From: Cellulomonas fimi ATCC 484
Lineage (GTDB): Bacteria > Actinomycetota > Actinomycetes > Actinomycetales > Cellulomonadaceae
DNA length: 64,000 bases
Assembly (NCBI RefSeq): GCF_000212695.1
Contig: NC_015514.1
Coordinates: forward strand, 2,418,001-2,482,000
Reading direction: 5' to 3'
Under the pieces are notes generated by a model. The model had not been told where the DNA came from and did no database searches. It worked only from the letters and a program-made list of their open reading frames with translations. Below are positions 36,092-45,071 of the stretch, piece after piece (the first letter of the stretch is position 1; every line of letters begins with the position of its first letter). The position numbers were made by a program, and so were the translations under genes.

Positions 36092-38373
36092 TCTACGGTC
36101 GCGCCCACGGGCTCGGCCGTGGCGTGCGCGCCGCCCACCTGGCCCCGCGCCAGCCGCGACGGCCACCACGTGCGGTCGCCGAGGTCGTGCACGAGCGCAG
36201 GGACCAGCAGCGAGCGGACGACCGTGGTGTCGAGCAGCACGCCGAGCGCCACGATGACGGCGAGCTGGGCGAGGAACAGCAGCGGGATGACGCCCAGCGC
36301 GGCGAACGTGACGGCGAGCACGACGCCCGCGGACGTGATGACCCCGCCCGTGACGGCGAGGCCGCGCACGACGCCCGCGCGCGTGCCGACCCGCAGCGAC
36401 TCCTCCCGGACGCGGGTCATGAGGAAGATCGTGTAGTCGACGCCGAGGGCGACGAGGAACACGAACCCGTAGAGCGGCACGGCGGGGTCGGCGGGCGGCA
36501 GGTCGAGCACGTGGTTGAAGAGGATCGCGGACACGCCGAGCGTCGCGGCGAACGACAGGACGTTCGCGCCGAGCAGCACGACGGCGGCGACGACGGACCG
36601 CAGCAGGAGCATGAGGATCAGCCCGATGACGGCCAGGACGACGGGCACGATGACGCGCAGGTCGTGCCGCGCGGCGTCCTGCGAGTCGAGGGTCTCGGCG
36701 GCGGCGCCGCCGACGAGCGCGTCGGGGTCGACGTCCTGCGCGGCGGTGCGGACGTCGGCGACGACGTCGACGGCCTCCTGGGAGTCGGACGGTGCCGTGG
36801 TCGTGACGTCGAGGCGGACGGTGCCGTCGACGACGACGGGCTCGGCGGCCCCCTGCGGGGCACCGGTGGGCGCGCCCGACGCGGCGCCGGTGTACGGGGT
36901 CACGGTCTCGACGCCGTCGAGGTCCTCGACGGCCGTGGCGACGTCGTCGGCGGTGTCCTGCGCGGTGATGACGGTGATCGGCTGCACCGCGCCGACCGGG
37001 AAGTGCTCGGCGAGCACCTCCTCGCCGGTCACGGCGTCGACCTCGGTGAGGAACACGTCGGCCTGGTCGGTGCCGCCGGCCTGGAACGTCGGCAGGAACG
37101 CGGCGCCCGCGACGAGCACGAGGGCCGTGGCGACCCAGACGGGACGCGCGCGACGCGCGACCCAGCGGGCGAGGCGACCCCACAGGCCGGTCGCGTCGGC
37201 GGCGTCCGCGGTGGCCGCGGCGTGGGTGCCCTGCGTCGCGGGCGCGGTGGTGACCGGGCGGGGCACGCGCGGCCAGAACAGGGCGCGTGAGCGGCGGCCG
37301 AGCACGAGCAGGAACGCGGGCAGCAGCGTGAGCGCGGCGAGGAAGGACGACGCGATGCCGATCGCGGCGACCGGGCCGAGCGAGCGGTTGGAGCCGAGGT
37401 CGGACAGCAGGAGGCACAGCACGCCCGCGGCGACGGTGCCGGCGGACGCGGCGACGGGCTCGAAGCACGCTCGCAGCGCCCGGCGCATGGCCGTCGCGGG
37501 GTGCTCCGCGCGGCGCAGCTCCTCGCGGTAGCGGGCGACGAGCAGCAGCGCGTAGTCGACGCTCGCGCCGACGACGAGGATCGACAGGATGCCCTGGGAC
37601 TGCCCGTTGAGGATCAGCACGTCGTTGGCGGCGAGCTGGTAGACGACGAGCCCCGCGAGGCTGAGCGCGAAGACGGCCGTGAGGATGACGACGAACGGCA
37701 GGAACGGCGACCGGTAGACGAGCACGAGGATGACGAGCACCGCGCCGAGCGCGACGAGCAGGAGCACGCCGTCGATCCCGCCGAACGCGGTGACGAGGTC
37801 GGCGACGAACCCGGCGGGTCCGGTGACCCAGGCGTGCAGGCCGAGGTCGCCCGCGGTCGTGGCGGTCGCGCCGAGGTCCTCCTCGAGCGAGGTGCGCAGG
37901 TCGGAGACGAACAGGTCGGTGACGGACTCCTCGTCGACCTGCGCGTCGGCGCGGTCGGCGTCGAGCGAGAAGACGCCGAGCAGCGCGAGCCCGTCCTGCG
38001 AGGGCACGACGACGGGGTCCGCGAGCAGGTAGTCGGACCAGGTGTCGCCGTCACCGCCGGGCAGCTCGCGGTCGGGGACGCCCGCGGCCCACTCCCCTGC
38101 GGCGGCGACCTGCTCCGGGGTGACGTCGCCACCGTCGGCGGGCTCCATCGCGACGAGCGCCGGTAGGGTCGGCGTGTCGACGAACGCGCGCCCCGCCTCG
38201 GCCGCCCGTGTGGACTCGGCCGACGTCGGGAGGAAAGCCGCGGCGTCGTTCGTCTGGACCTGACCCAGCTTGCCCTGCGCCATGCCCCCGACCGCCCCGA
38301 TGGCGAGCCAGGCCAGCAGGGCCACGGTGACGGCGAGGGAGCGGAGGACGGTCGCCCGGCGATTGCTCAGCAT
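36088..38373 (-). CDS. MMPL/RND family membrane transporter
   Basis: A 761-residue protein with eleven or twelve helices in two repeats, each with a large extracytoplasmic loop. The two sterol-sensing-like cores read SILVVGASVDYALLLVARYREEL and FLVALGVDYTIFLMTRVREESL in part, with the GxxxDY motif of proton relay in each. MMPL proteins export lipids or drugs. The ATG at 38373 is chosen (an alternative lies at 38385). A MarR-type regulator is divergent, with a palindrome over this start, so repression by it is likely. Confidence 0.92.
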   Translation of the reverse strand: MLSNRRATVLRSLAVTVALLAWLAIGAVGGMAQGKLGQVQTNDAAAFLPTSAESTRAAEAGRAFVDTPTLPALVAMEPADGGDVTPEQVAAAGEWAAGVPDRELPGGDGDTWSDYLLADPVVVPSQDGLALLGVFSLDADRADAQVDEESVTDLFVSDLRTSLEEDLGATATTAGDLGLHAWVTGPAGFVADLVTAFGGIDGVLLLVALGAVLVILVLVYRSPFLPFVVILTAVFALSLAGLVVYQLAANDVLILNGQSQGILSILVVGASVDYALLLVARYREELRRAEHPATAMRRALRACFEPVAASAGTVAAGVLCLLLSDLGSNRSLGPVAAIGIASSFLAALTLLPAFLLVLGRRSRALFWPRVPRPVTTAPATQGTHAAATADAADATGLWGRLARWVARRARPVWVATALVLVAGAAFLPTFQAGGTDQADVFLTEVDAVTGEEVLAEHFPVGAVQPITVITAQDTADDVATAVEDLDGVETVTPYTGAASGAPTGAPQGAAEPVVVDGTVRLDVTTTAPSDSQEAVDVVADVRTAAQDVDPDALVGGAAAETLDSQDAARHDLRVIVPVVLAVIGLILMLLLRSVVAAVVLLGANVLSFAATLGVSAILFNHVLDLPPADPAVPLYGFVFLVALGVDYTIFLMTRVREESLRVGTRAGVVRGLAVTGGVITSAGVVLAVTFAALGVIPLLFLAQLAVIVALGVLLDTTVVRSLLVPALVHDLGDRTWWPSRLARGQVGGAHATAEPVGATVE

Positions 38374-38379
38374 GCTGAG
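38366..38379. promoter_or_regulatory. 14-bp perfect palindrome, candidate MarR operator
   Basis: CTCAGCATGCTGAG reads the same on both strands and contains the MMPL start codon (38373-38371). It lies 48 bases before the divergent MarR gene. Confidence 0.65.
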
Positions 38380-38427
38380 TATCATGGGTGGCGCGGCTCG
38401 CGACCGCAAACGAAAGGATCACGCAGG

Positions 38428-38958
38428 GTGCACGACGGGCTCGACCACGACGCCCCGCGGGAGCACGGCCCCCACGGGGAGACCCGCGACCCCGCCTCGT
38501 CCGACCCGGCGCAGTGGCCGGTCGGACGCCTGCTGTCCGCCGCCGCGCGGCGCGTCGAGCGCGAGTGGAACGCCCACCTCGCCGGCTGGGACCTCAACCA
38601 CGCGAGCCTGCCGGTGCTCGTGCACCTCGCCCGCGCCCCGTACTCCCAGCGCGAGCTCGCGGGCGCGTGCGGCGTCACCGAGCAGACGATGAGCCGCGTC
38701 CTGGCCCGCATGGAGCGCACCGGCTACGTCGAGCGGTCCCCGCACCACGAGGACCGGCGTCGGCACGTCATCACCGCGACCCCGGCGGGCCTGGCCGCGC
38801 TGCGGGCCGCCGCCGACCAGCAGCTCGCCGAGGAGCTCGTGACGCGCGGCCTGACACCCGAGCAGGTCGAGCAGCTGCGCGGGCTCCTCGTCCTCGTCGC
38901 GCGTCCGGAGCCGCCCACGACCCCGGCCGACGCCCCCGAGCCCGCGGGGTTAGCCTGA
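38428..38958 (+). CDS. MarR-family transcriptional regulator
   Basis: A 176-residue winged-helix regulator. The recognition helix lies in [19 protein letters not shown] and the wing in [16 protein letters not shown]. Flanking segments form the dimer helices. It is divergent from the MMPL exporter gene, the usual arrangement for a ligand-released repressor of an efflux pump. The GTG at 38428 is weakly supported: AAGGAT lies eight bases upstream. Its stop codon lies within the candidate lipB promoter. Confidence 0.9.
   Translation: MHDGLDHDAPREHGPHGETRDPASSDPAQWPVGRLLSAAARRVEREWNAHLAGWDLNHASLPVLVHLARAPYSQRELAGACGVTEQTMSRVLARMERTGYVERSPHHEDRRRHVITATPAGLAALRAAADQQLAEELVTRGLTPEQVEQLRGLLVLVARPEPPTTPADAPEPAGLA
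38951..38956 (+). promoter_or_regulatory. -10-like TAGCCT, leaderless-type promoter for lipB
   Basis: TAGCCT ends seven bases before the ATG of lipB; its last base is the first base of the MarR gene stop codon. Confidence 0.55.
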
Positions 38959-38963
38959 CCCGC

Positions 38964-39692
38964 ATGCTGTTCGACGCGCTCGACCTCGGCACCCGCCTGC
39001 TCCCCTACGAGCCGACCTGGGCGCTGCAGCGCGAGGTGCACGCCGCGGTGGCGGCCGGCGAGCGCGAGGACACCGTGCTCCTGTGCGAGCACGAAGACGT
39101 CTACACGGCAGGACGCCGCACGGCGACGTGGGACCGCCCGGTCGACGGCACACCCGTGGTCGACGTCGACCGCGGCGGACGGATCACGTGGCACGGGCCG
39201 GGGCAGCTGGTCGGCTACCCGATCGTGCGTCTCGCCCAGCCCGTCGACGTCGTCCGGTACGTGCGCGCGCTCGAGGAGGCGCTGATCCGCACGTGCGCGG
39301 ACCTCGGCCTGCACGCGATCCGCGTCGAGGGACGCAGCGGCGTCTGGTTCGCGGCCGACCCGGGCGGCGACGGCCGCCCGCCGCGACGTGAGCGCAAGGT
39401 CGCCGCGATCGGTGTGCGCGTCGCGCGGGGCGTCACCATGCACGGCTTCGCGCTGAACTGCGAGCCCGACCTGCACGCGTTCGACCGCATCGTGCCGTGC
39501 GGCATCGACGACGCGGACGTCACGTCGCTGACCCTCGAGACGGGCCGGCGCGTCACCATCGACGAGGTCGTCCCCCTCGTCCGGGGCCACCTCGTCGCCA
39601 CCCTCACGCCGCTCCTCGCCGCGCCCGCACCGCAGGCGTTCGCGACGACGGACGCGGGCGTGGCGACCGGCGCCCGCCCCGCGTCCGACTGA
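38964..39692 (+). CDS. lipB: lipoyl(octanoyl) transferase
   Basis: LipB moves octanoate from acyl carrier protein to lipoyl domains such as those of the E2 protein encoded at 30660. The 242-residue protein has the family loop [17 protein letters not shown], the catalytic Lys in [10 protein letters not shown] and the catalytic Cys in IVPCGI. The ATG at 38964 follows TAGCCT. lipA lies 700 bases downstream, separated by an antisense flavodoxin gene. Confidence 0.96.
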   Translation: MLFDALDLGTRLLPYEPTWALQREVHAAVAAGEREDTVLLCEHEDVYTAGRRTATWDRPVDGTPVVDVDRGGRITWHGPGQLVGYPIVRLAQPVDVVRYVRALEEALIRTCADLGLHAIRVEGRSGVWFAADPGGDGRPPRRERKVAAIGVRVARGVTMHGFALNCEPDLHAFDRIVPCGIDDADVTSLTLETGRRVTIDEVVPLVRGHLVATLTPLLAAPAPQAFATTDAGVATGARPASD

Positions 39693-39701
39693 CGCCTGCG
39701 C

Positions 39702-40205
39702 TCACCCGACCCGGTCGAGCTCCGCGAGCCGCTGGACGAGCTCGTCCGCCCACGAGCGGACGTCCTCGAAGTCGCGATAGTCGCCCGTCTCCGCGCGAAC
39801 CAGCGCGACCAGGGCGCGCTCGTTGAGGTTGAGCTCGGAACGCTCGATCCGCCCGACGAAGCACCGCGTCTCGCGCGCGCCGGCGTGCTCCGCGACGACG
39901 TCGACGTCGTCCGGGACGGTCGGCGGCATGGGCGGGTCGCCCACCGGGCCGGACCAGAACAGCCACACGGGCATCGACCGCAGGTGCGCCCCCTGCCGCT
40001 CGACGAGGTCGCGGACGGACGCCGCGAGCCGCCCGACGTACACCGCCGAGCCGATCACGACGGCGTCGTAGCCCGTGACGTGCTCGACGTCGTCGGGGCT
40101 GGTCTCGTCGACGTCGTGGCCCGCGTCCCGCAGGGTCTGCGCGACCACCTCGCCGATCTCGCGCGTCCCGCCGTGGCGCGACGCGACGGTCATGAGGATC
40201 TTCAT
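39702..40205 (-). CDS. flavodoxin-domain protein
   Basis: A 167-residue protein of the flavodoxin/HemG-like group: FMN phosphate loop [14 protein letters not shown] after the first strand, and [13 protein letters not shown]. Such proteins bind FMN and shuttle electrons; a protoporphyrinogen oxidase role is possible but not shown. GGGAGG precedes the ATG. It lies antisense between lipB and lipA, where many relatives have the two lip genes adjacent, so it looks like an insertion. Confidence 0.88.
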   Translation of the reverse strand: MKILMTVASRHGGTREIGEVVAQTLRDAGHDVDETSPDDVEHVTGYDAVVIGSAVYVGRLAASVRDLVERQGAHLRSMPVWLFWSGPVGDPPMPPTVPDDVDVVAEHAGARETRCFVGRIERSELNLNERALVALVRAETGDYRDFEDVRSWADELVQRLAELDRVG

Positions 40206-40378
40206 CGTCCCTCCCTGTCGGTGCGGCGACGTCGCGGCGCCCGCGCGCCTGTCCCCTGCCCGAAGGCACGTCTCCGACGCCCCCCAGCCTCACCCGGTGC
40301 CCGCGCACGCGCACGGGACTCAGGTCCCACGTCCTGTGACGTGCGACTCCCCGCGCGGGCACCGCGACGGGCGCGGGT

Positions 40379-40384
40379 TAGTCT
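40379..40384 (+). promoter_or_regulatory. -10-like TAGTCT, leaderless-type promoter for lipA
   Basis: TAGTCT ends seven bases before the GTG at 40392. The remaining 170 bases upstream hold no other feature I can name. Confidence 0.6.
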
Positions 40385-40391
40385 GACGGCT

Positions 40392-41393
40392 GTGACGATC
40401 GCTCCCGAGGGCCGCCGCATGCTCCGCGTCGAGGCACGCAACGCGGCGACGCCGATCGAGAAGAAGCCCGAGTGGATCCGTACGCGCGCGACGATGGGCC
40501 CCGAGTACAGCGACCTCAAGGGCCTGGTGAAGCGCGAGGGCCTGCACACGGTCTGCGAGGAGGCGGGCTGCCCCAACATCTTCGAGTGCTGGGAGGACCG
40601 CGAGGCGACGTTCCTCATCGGCGGCGACCAGTGCACGCGGCGCTGCGACTTCTGCCAGATCGACACGGGCAAGCCCGCGGACTTCGACGCCGACGAGCCC
40701 CGCCGCGTCGCCGCGTCCGTGCAGGCGATGGGGCTCAAGTACGCGACCGTCACGGGTGTCGCGCGCGACGACCTGCCCGACGGCGGCGCCTGGCTGTACG
40801 CCGAGACGGTCCGCCAGATCCACGCGGTCAACCCCGGCACGGGCGTCGAGCTGCTGATCCCCGACTTCAACGCGGTCCCGGAGCTGCTCGACCAGGTCAA
40901 CGAGTCGCGGCCCGAGGTGCTCGCGCACAACCTCGAGACCGTGCCGCGCATCTTCAAGCAGATCCGCCCCGGCTTCCGCTACGAGCGGTCGCTGTCGGTG
41001 CTGACACGGGCGCGCGAGGCCGGCCTGGTCACCAAGTCCAACCTCATCCTCGGCATGGGCGAGACGATCGACGAGGTCAAGGCCGCGCTGCGGGACCTCG
41101 TCGACGCGGGCTGCGACCTCGTCACCATCACGCAGTACCTGCGCCCGTCGCTGCGGCACCACCCCGTCGACCGCTGGGTGCGGCCCGAGGAGTTCGTCGA
41201 GCTGTCCGAGCACGCGCAGGAGCTGGGCTTCCTCGGCGTCATGTCCGGCCCGCTGGTCCGCTCGTCGTACCGCGCCGGCCGGCTGTGGGGCCAGGCCATG
41301 CGGCACCGCGGCATCGAGATCCCCGCGGCGCTGGCCCACCTCGGCGAGCCGACGACCGCGCGCCAGGAGGCCGCGAGCCTGCTCGCCCGCTGA
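40392..41393 (+). CDS. lipA: lipoyl synthase
   Basis: LipA is a radical SAM enzyme that inserts two sulfurs into octanoyl-lysine. The 333-residue protein has the auxiliary cluster cysteines ([12 protein letters not shown]), the radical SAM motif CTRRCDFC and the C-terminal RSSY serine. It is a client of iron-sulfur carriers such as the one at 15050. The GTG start is set by TAGTCT. DUF4191 and RDD genes follow, the standard actinobacterial order. Confidence 0.97.
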   Translation: MTIAPEGRRMLRVEARNAATPIEKKPEWIRTRATMGPEYSDLKGLVKREGLHTVCEEAGCPNIFECWEDREATFLIGGDQCTRRCDFCQIDTGKPADFDADEPRRVAASVQAMGLKYATVTGVARDDLPDGGAWLYAETVRQIHAVNPGTGVELLIPDFNAVPELLDQVNESRPEVLAHNLETVPRIFKQIRPGFRYERSLSVLTRAREAGLVTKSNLILGMGETIDEVKAALRDLVDAGCDLVTITQYLRPSLRHHPVDRWVRPEEFVELSEHAQELGFLGVMSGPLVRSSYRAGRLWGQAMRHRGIEIPAALAHLGEPTTARQEAASLLAR

Positions 41394-41440
41394 GCGTCGG
41401 GGCGGCACCGTCCTGGTCCGCCACGGGTCGCCGCGGTCGG

Positions 41441-41446
41441 TAGACT
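41441..41446 (+). promoter_or_regulatory. -10-like TAGACT before the DUF4191 gene
   Basis: TAGACT ends eight bases before the ATG at 41455. Confidence 0.55.
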
Positions 41447-41454
41447 CCGACGCC

Positions 41455-42162
41455 ATGGCCCGCGACACGAACGCCTCCTCCGGGAAGGTCCGCAAGACCC
41501 GCTGGTACCACCAGGTCTGGCAGGCGTACCAGATGACCCGCCAGAGCGACCCGGCGATCACCTGGCTGATCCTCGCGGTGTTCTTCGGCATCGTCGCGGT
41601 GGCCCTGGTCATCGGGCTCATCGCGGGCCCGGTCGTCTACTTCCTGCTCCTCGGTGTCCCCTTCGCGCTGCTCGGGGCGATGTTCGTCCTGGCCCGCCGC
41701 GCCGAGACCGCCGCCTACACGCGCATCGCCGGGCAGCCCGGGTCGTCGCGGGCCGCGCTCGGCACGCTGCGGCGCGGCTGGACGTTCACCGAGGAGCCCG
41801 TCGCGGTCGACCCGCGCACCCAGGACCTCGTCTTCCGCGGCCTCGGCCGCGCGGGCGTCGTGCTCGTCTCGGAGGGGCCCGCGCCGCGCGTCGGCCGCCT
41901 GCTCGAGGCGGAGCGCAAGCGCACCGCCCGCGTCATCTCGGGTGCGCCGATCACGCTCATCCAGGTCGGCGACGGCGAGGGTCAGGTGCCGCTGCGCAAG
42001 CTGCCGCGCACCGTGCAGAAGCTGCGCCCGCAGCTCACCAAGCAGGAGGTCGCCGAGGTCGGCAAGCGTCTGACGGCGCTCGGCGCGGTCCGGCTGCCGG
42101 TGCCGAAGGGCGTCGACCCGATGCGTGCGCGCCCCGACCGCAAGGGCATGCGCGGACGCTGA
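41455..42162 (+). CDS. DUF4191 membrane protein
   Basis: A 235-residue protein with two adjacent membrane helices near residues 36-80 and a basic cytoplasmic C-terminal domain ending KGVDPMRARPDRKGMRGR. DUF4191 proteins are conserved next to lipA in Actinobacteria (Rv2219) with no defined role. The candidate promoter at 41441 suggests independent transcription, though read-through from lipA is likely. Confidence 0.9.
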   Translation: MARDTNASSGKVRKTRWYHQVWQAYQMTRQSDPAITWLILAVFFGIVAVALVIGLIAGPVVYFLLLGVPFALLGAMFVLARRAETAAYTRIAGQPGSSRAALGTLRRGWTFTEEPVAVDPRTQDLVFRGLGRAGVVLVSEGPAPRVGRLLEAERKRTARVISGAPITLIQVGDGEGQVPLRKLPRTVQKLRPQLTKQEVAEVGKRLTALGAVRLPVPKGVDPMRARPDRKGMRGR

Positions 42163-42167
42163 CCCGC

Positions 42168-42173
42168 TACGGT
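42168..42173 (+). promoter_or_regulatory. -10-like TACGGT, leaderless-type promoter
   Basis: TACGGT ends seven bases before the ATG at 42181. Confidence 0.55.
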
Positions 42174-42180
42174 CGCCCGC

Positions 42181-42771
42181 ATGGGCGAGGAGCGCTGGAA
42201 CCACAACACGCACTACCACCGGCTCGCGCTGCGGCACGCCCCCGGTGCCCGCACCGCGCTCGACGTGGGCTGCGGCGAGGGGCTGCTCACGCGTCGCCTG
42301 CGCGCGGCGGGCGTCCCGTCGGTGACCGGGGTCGACGCCGATGCGGACCAGGTCGCCCGGGCTCGCGCCCACGCGGACTCCGACGGCCTGCACTACCTGC
42401 TCGGCGACGCGCTCGACGTCCCGCACGACGGCCGTTTCGACCTCGTCACGTGCGTCGCGACGCTGCACCACCTCGACCTGCGCGCCGGTCTGCGGCGGCT
42501 GGCGTCGTTGACGGCCCCCGGCGGGCACCTCGTCGTCGTCGGGCTGGCCGCCGTGCGGACACCCGCGGACGCGCTGCTGAGCGTCGCCGCCGTCCCCGTT
42601 GCGGCCGTCGTCGACCGTGCGCGGGGGACGTGGGAGCACGGGTCCCCGGTCACCGACCCGCGCGAGGCCTACGGCGAGGTGCGGGACACCGCGCGCGCCC
42701 TCCTGCCCGGGGTGCGGTGGCGGCGGCACCTGTACTGGCGCTACAGCCTCACCTGGCGCGCACCCGCCTGA
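42181..42771 (+). CDS. class I SAM-dependent methyltransferase
   Basis: A 196-residue protein with the SAM motif ALDVGCGEGLLTRRL, the acidic residue in GVDADADQV, and the later TCVATLHHLD motif. The substrate is unknown. It is inserted between DUF4191 and RDD genes, which are neighbours in the M. tuberculosis layout. A hairpin that includes the stop codon follows. Confidence 0.88.
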   Translation: MGEERWNHNTHYHRLALRHAPGARTALDVGCGEGLLTRRLRAAGVPSVTGVDADADQVARARAHADSDGLHYLLGDALDVPHDGRFDLVTCVATLHHLDLRAGLRRLASLTAPGGHLVVVGLAAVRTPADALLSVAAVPVAAVVDRARGTWEHGSPVTDPREAYGEVRDTARALLPGVRWRRHLYWRYSLTWRAPA

Positions 42772-42787
42772 CGCGGGCGGGTGCGCG
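42757..42787. terminator. bidirectional hairpin overlapping the methyltransferase stop
   Basis: CGCGCACCCGCC at 42757-42768 pairs with 42776-42787 around a seven-base loop that contains the TGA at 42769. The convergent RDD gene stops three bases beyond. Confidence 0.7.
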
Positions 42788-42789
42788 GC

Positions 42790-43284
42790 TCAGCGGCGCA
42801 CGATCGCCGTGCCGGCGAGCCGGTCGTGCAGGCCGCGACCGTCCGCGTCCCAGACCACGGCCGGGATCACCAGGCACAGCAGCAGACCGCGCACGAGGCC
42901 CGGCACGAGCCCGGGCGCGTGTCCGTCGTCCGGCAGAGGCTCTGCTCCCGGGGGCGTCGGGGCGACACGCCGCACGCGCAGCCCGAGCAGGCGGTGGCCG
43001 AGCGTGTACCCGACGGTGCCGACGAGCAGGACGTTCTCGAGGGCGAAGACCGCCAGCGTCGCGGTCGGGTTGCCCTGGGACAGCACGAACGCCGAGCGGT
43101 CCGCGGGGAAGAACGCCGCGGAGATGAGCAGGCACACGGTCCAGTCGACGACCAGCGCCGCGAGCCGGCGCGCCGTCGGCGCGAGCGACCCCCGTCCGCT
43201 GCCCGGCAGGCCCAGTCGCGCGCCGCGCGTCGTGCCCGTCGTGGGGGCCCCCTCGAGCCAGCTGCTCATGTCGTCGCGTGCCAC
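42790..43284 (-). CDS. RDD-family membrane protein
   Basis: A 164-residue protein with three or four helices and the RDD pattern: an Arg in RRLAALVVDW, Asp in the same helix, and GRGLHDRLAGTAIV at the end. RDD proteins may be cation exchangers; the role here is unknown. The GTG at 43284 has TACCCT six bases upstream. It is divergent from glnA, as Rv2219A is its neighbour. Confidence 0.88.
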   Translation of the reverse strand: MARDDMSSWLEGAPTTGTTRGARLGLPGSGRGSLAPTARRLAALVVDWTVCLLISAAFFPADRSAFVLSQGNPTATLAVFALENVLLVGTVGYTLGHRLLGLRVRRVAPTPPGAEPLPDDGHAPGLVPGLVRGLLLCLVIPAVVWDADGRGLHDRLAGTAIVRR

Positions 43285-43290
43285 CGCACC

Positions 43291-43296
43291 AGGGTA
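43291..43296 (-). promoter_or_regulatory. -10-like TACCCT, leaderless-type promoter
   Basis: On the minus strand TACCCT ends six bases before the GTG at 43284. Confidence 0.55.
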
Positions 43297-43401
43297 GGCG
43301 GGCGGACGGCGTCGTCCCGGCACGCCCCGGCGTGACGACCGGCGGCACGTGCCGGACGTCCGCCCAGGAGTTCGCGCGATCGTTACACCCGCACCGCCGA
43401 C

Positions 43402-43439
43402 GTAACACCGCGGAAACAATGGGTACACCGCAGAGAAAC
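43402..43439 (+). promoter_or_regulatory. GlnR-type nitrogen box upstream of glnA
   Basis: GTAAC-N6-GAAAC-N6-TACAC-N6-GAAAC occurs with exact six-base spacers (elements at 43402, 43413, 43424 and 43435), matching the actinobacterial GlnR consensus GTnAC-N6-GAAAC repeated. A further GTTAC lies at 43382. Confidence 0.8.
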
Positions 43440-43449
43440 TCCCCGCCCA

Positions 43450-43455
43450 TAGCCT
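43450..43455 (+). promoter_or_regulatory. candidate -10 TAGCCT of glnA
   Basis: TAGCCT lies eleven bases after the GlnR-type box and would start transcription near 43462, giving a leader of about 40 bases that contains the AGGAG at 43491. Confidence 0.5.
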
Positions 43456-43501
43456 CGGCGGAGCCCGACCCCAGGGTGGACACACAACCGAGGAGCAGCG
43501 G

Positions 43502-44926
43502 ATGTTCAGCAAGCCAGAGGAAGTACTGGCCTTCATCAAGAGCGAGGACGTCAAGTTCATCGACGTCCGGTTCTGCGACCTGCCCGGCGTGATGCAGCAC
43601 TTCAACGTGCCCGCCGCGTCCGTGGACGCGAACTTCTTCACCGAGGGCCAGATGTTCGACGGGTCGTCGATCCGTGGCTTCCAGGCGATCCACGAGTCGG
43701 ACATGAAGCTCATCCCCGACGTCACGACCGCCTACATCGACCCCTTCCGGGTCGAGAAGACGCTGAACATCAACTTCCACATCGTCGACCCGTACACCGA
43801 CGAGCCCTACAGCCGCGACCCGCGCCAGGTCGCCGCCAAGGCCGAGGCGTACCTCAAGTCGACGGGCATCGCCGACACCGCGTTCTTCGCCCCCGAGGCC
43901 GAGTTCTACGTCTTCGACGACGTGCGCTTCCAGACCCGCCAGGACGCGTCGTTCTACTACATCGACTCCATCGAGGCCGCGTGGAACACCGGTCGCAAGG
44001 AGGAGGGCGGCAACCTCGGACACAAGACGCCCTACAAGGGCGGCTACTTCCCCGTCCCGCCGGTCGACCACTTCGCCGACCTGCGCGACAAGATCTCGCT
44101 GCAGCTGGACGCCCTCGGCCTCGAGGTCGAGCGCGCGCACCACGAGGTCGGCACCGCCGGCCAGGCCGAGATCAACTACCGCTTCGACACGCTCGCCAAG
44201 TCGGCCGACAAGGTGCAGCTGTTCAAGTACGTCGTGAAGAACGTGGCGCACGAGGCCGGCAAGACCGCGACCTTCATGCCGAAGCCCCTGTTCGGCGACA
44301 ACGGCTCGGGCATGCACGTGCACCAGTCCCTGTGGAAGGACGGCAAGCCGCTGTTCTTCGACGAGAAGGGCTACGGCGGCCTGTCCGACATGGCCCGCTG
44401 GTACATCGGCGGCCTGCTCAAGCACGCCCCCGCGCTGCTGGCGTTCACGAACCCGACGGTGAACTCCTACCACCGCCTGGTCCCCGGCTTCGAGGCGCCG
44501 GTCAACCTGGTCTACTCGGCCCGCAACCGCTCCGCGTGCATCCGCATCCCGGTCACCGGTTCGAACCCGAAGGCCAAGCGCATCGAGTTCCGCGTGCCGG
44601 ACCCGTCGTCGAACCCGTACCTGGCGTTCGCGGCCATGCTCATGGCGGGCCTCGACGGCATCCAGAACCGCATCGAGCCGCCGGAGCCGGTCGACAAGGA
44701 CCTCTACGAGCTGCCCCCCGAGGAGCACGCGCTCATCGAGCAGGTCCCGGGCTCGCTCGGCGAGGTGCTCGACAACCTCGAGGCCGACCACGACTGGCTG
44801 ACCGCCGGCAACGTCTTCACGCCGGACCTCATCTCGACGTGGATCGACTACAAGCGCTCCGCCGAGGTGGACCCGATCCGTCTGCGGCCGCACCCGCACG
44901 AGTTCGAGCTCTACTTCGACGTGTGA
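43502..44926 (+). CDS. glnA: glutamine synthetase, type I
   Basis: The main ammonium-assimilating enzyme, a cytoplasmic dodecamer. The 474-residue protein has [10 protein letters not shown], the metal-binding [19 protein letters not shown] and the adenylylation site Y402 in [10 protein letters not shown], marking the regulated beta subtype. GlnE encoded at 59566 is the expected modifier. AGGAG lies six bases before the ATG. A GlnR-type box upstream points to induction under nitrogen limitation. Two hairpins follow. Confidence 0.98.
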   Translation: MFSKPEEVLAFIKSEDVKFIDVRFCDLPGVMQHFNVPAASVDANFFTEGQMFDGSSIRGFQAIHESDMKLIPDVTTAYIDPFRVEKTLNINFHIVDPYTDEPYSRDPRQVAAKAEAYLKSTGIADTAFFAPEAEFYVFDDVRFQTRQDASFYYIDSIEAAWNTGRKEEGGNLGHKTPYKGGYFPVPPVDHFADLRDKISLQLDALGLEVERAHHEVGTAGQAEINYRFDTLAKSADKVQLFKYVVKNVAHEAGKTATFMPKPLFGDNGSGMHVHQSLWKDGKPLFFDEKGYGGLSDMARWYIGGLLKHAPALLAFTNPTVNSYHRLVPGFEAPVNLVYSARNRSACIRIPVTGSNPKAKRIEFRVPDPSSNPYLAFAAMLMAGLDGIQNRIEPPEPVDKDLYELPPEEHALIEQVPGSLGEVLDNLEADHDWLTAGNVFTPDLISTWIDYKRSAEVDPIRLRPHPHEFELYFDV

Positions 44927-44931
44927 TCGTC

Positions 44932-44959
44932 CCGGCCCCTGGCTGCTCCCAGGGGCCGG
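44932..44959 (+). terminator. first terminator after glnA
   Basis: CCGGCCCCTGG at 44932-44942 pairs perfectly with 44949-44959, six bases after the glnA stop. Confidence 0.8.
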
Positions 44960-44972
44960 TGACCTGCAGTGA

Positions 44973-45009
44973 CGGAGCCCCCGTCGCCCTCGTGGCGGCG
45001 GGGGCTCCG
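44973..45009 (+). terminator. second, tandem terminator after glnA
   Basis: CGGAGCCCCCG at 44973-44983 pairs with 44999-45009, with an inner CGCC/GGCG stem. Tandem terminators suggest strong transcription of glnA. Confidence 0.7.
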
Positions 45010-45059
45010 CACATGGGTGAACCGGTCGAAACCTGGCACCGCTGCGCCGTACGGTCCAG

Positions 45060-45065
45060 TACGGT
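45060..45065 (+). promoter_or_regulatory. -10-like TACGGT, leaderless-type promoter
   Basis: TACGGT ends six bases before the GTG at 45072. Confidence 0.55.
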
Positions 45066-45071
45066 TCGGCC

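Noticed and set aside
40206..40378. Possible small gene or riboswitch before lipA
   Set aside because: No frame with a ribosome site and no convincing structured element; only the -10-like TAGTCT is supportable.
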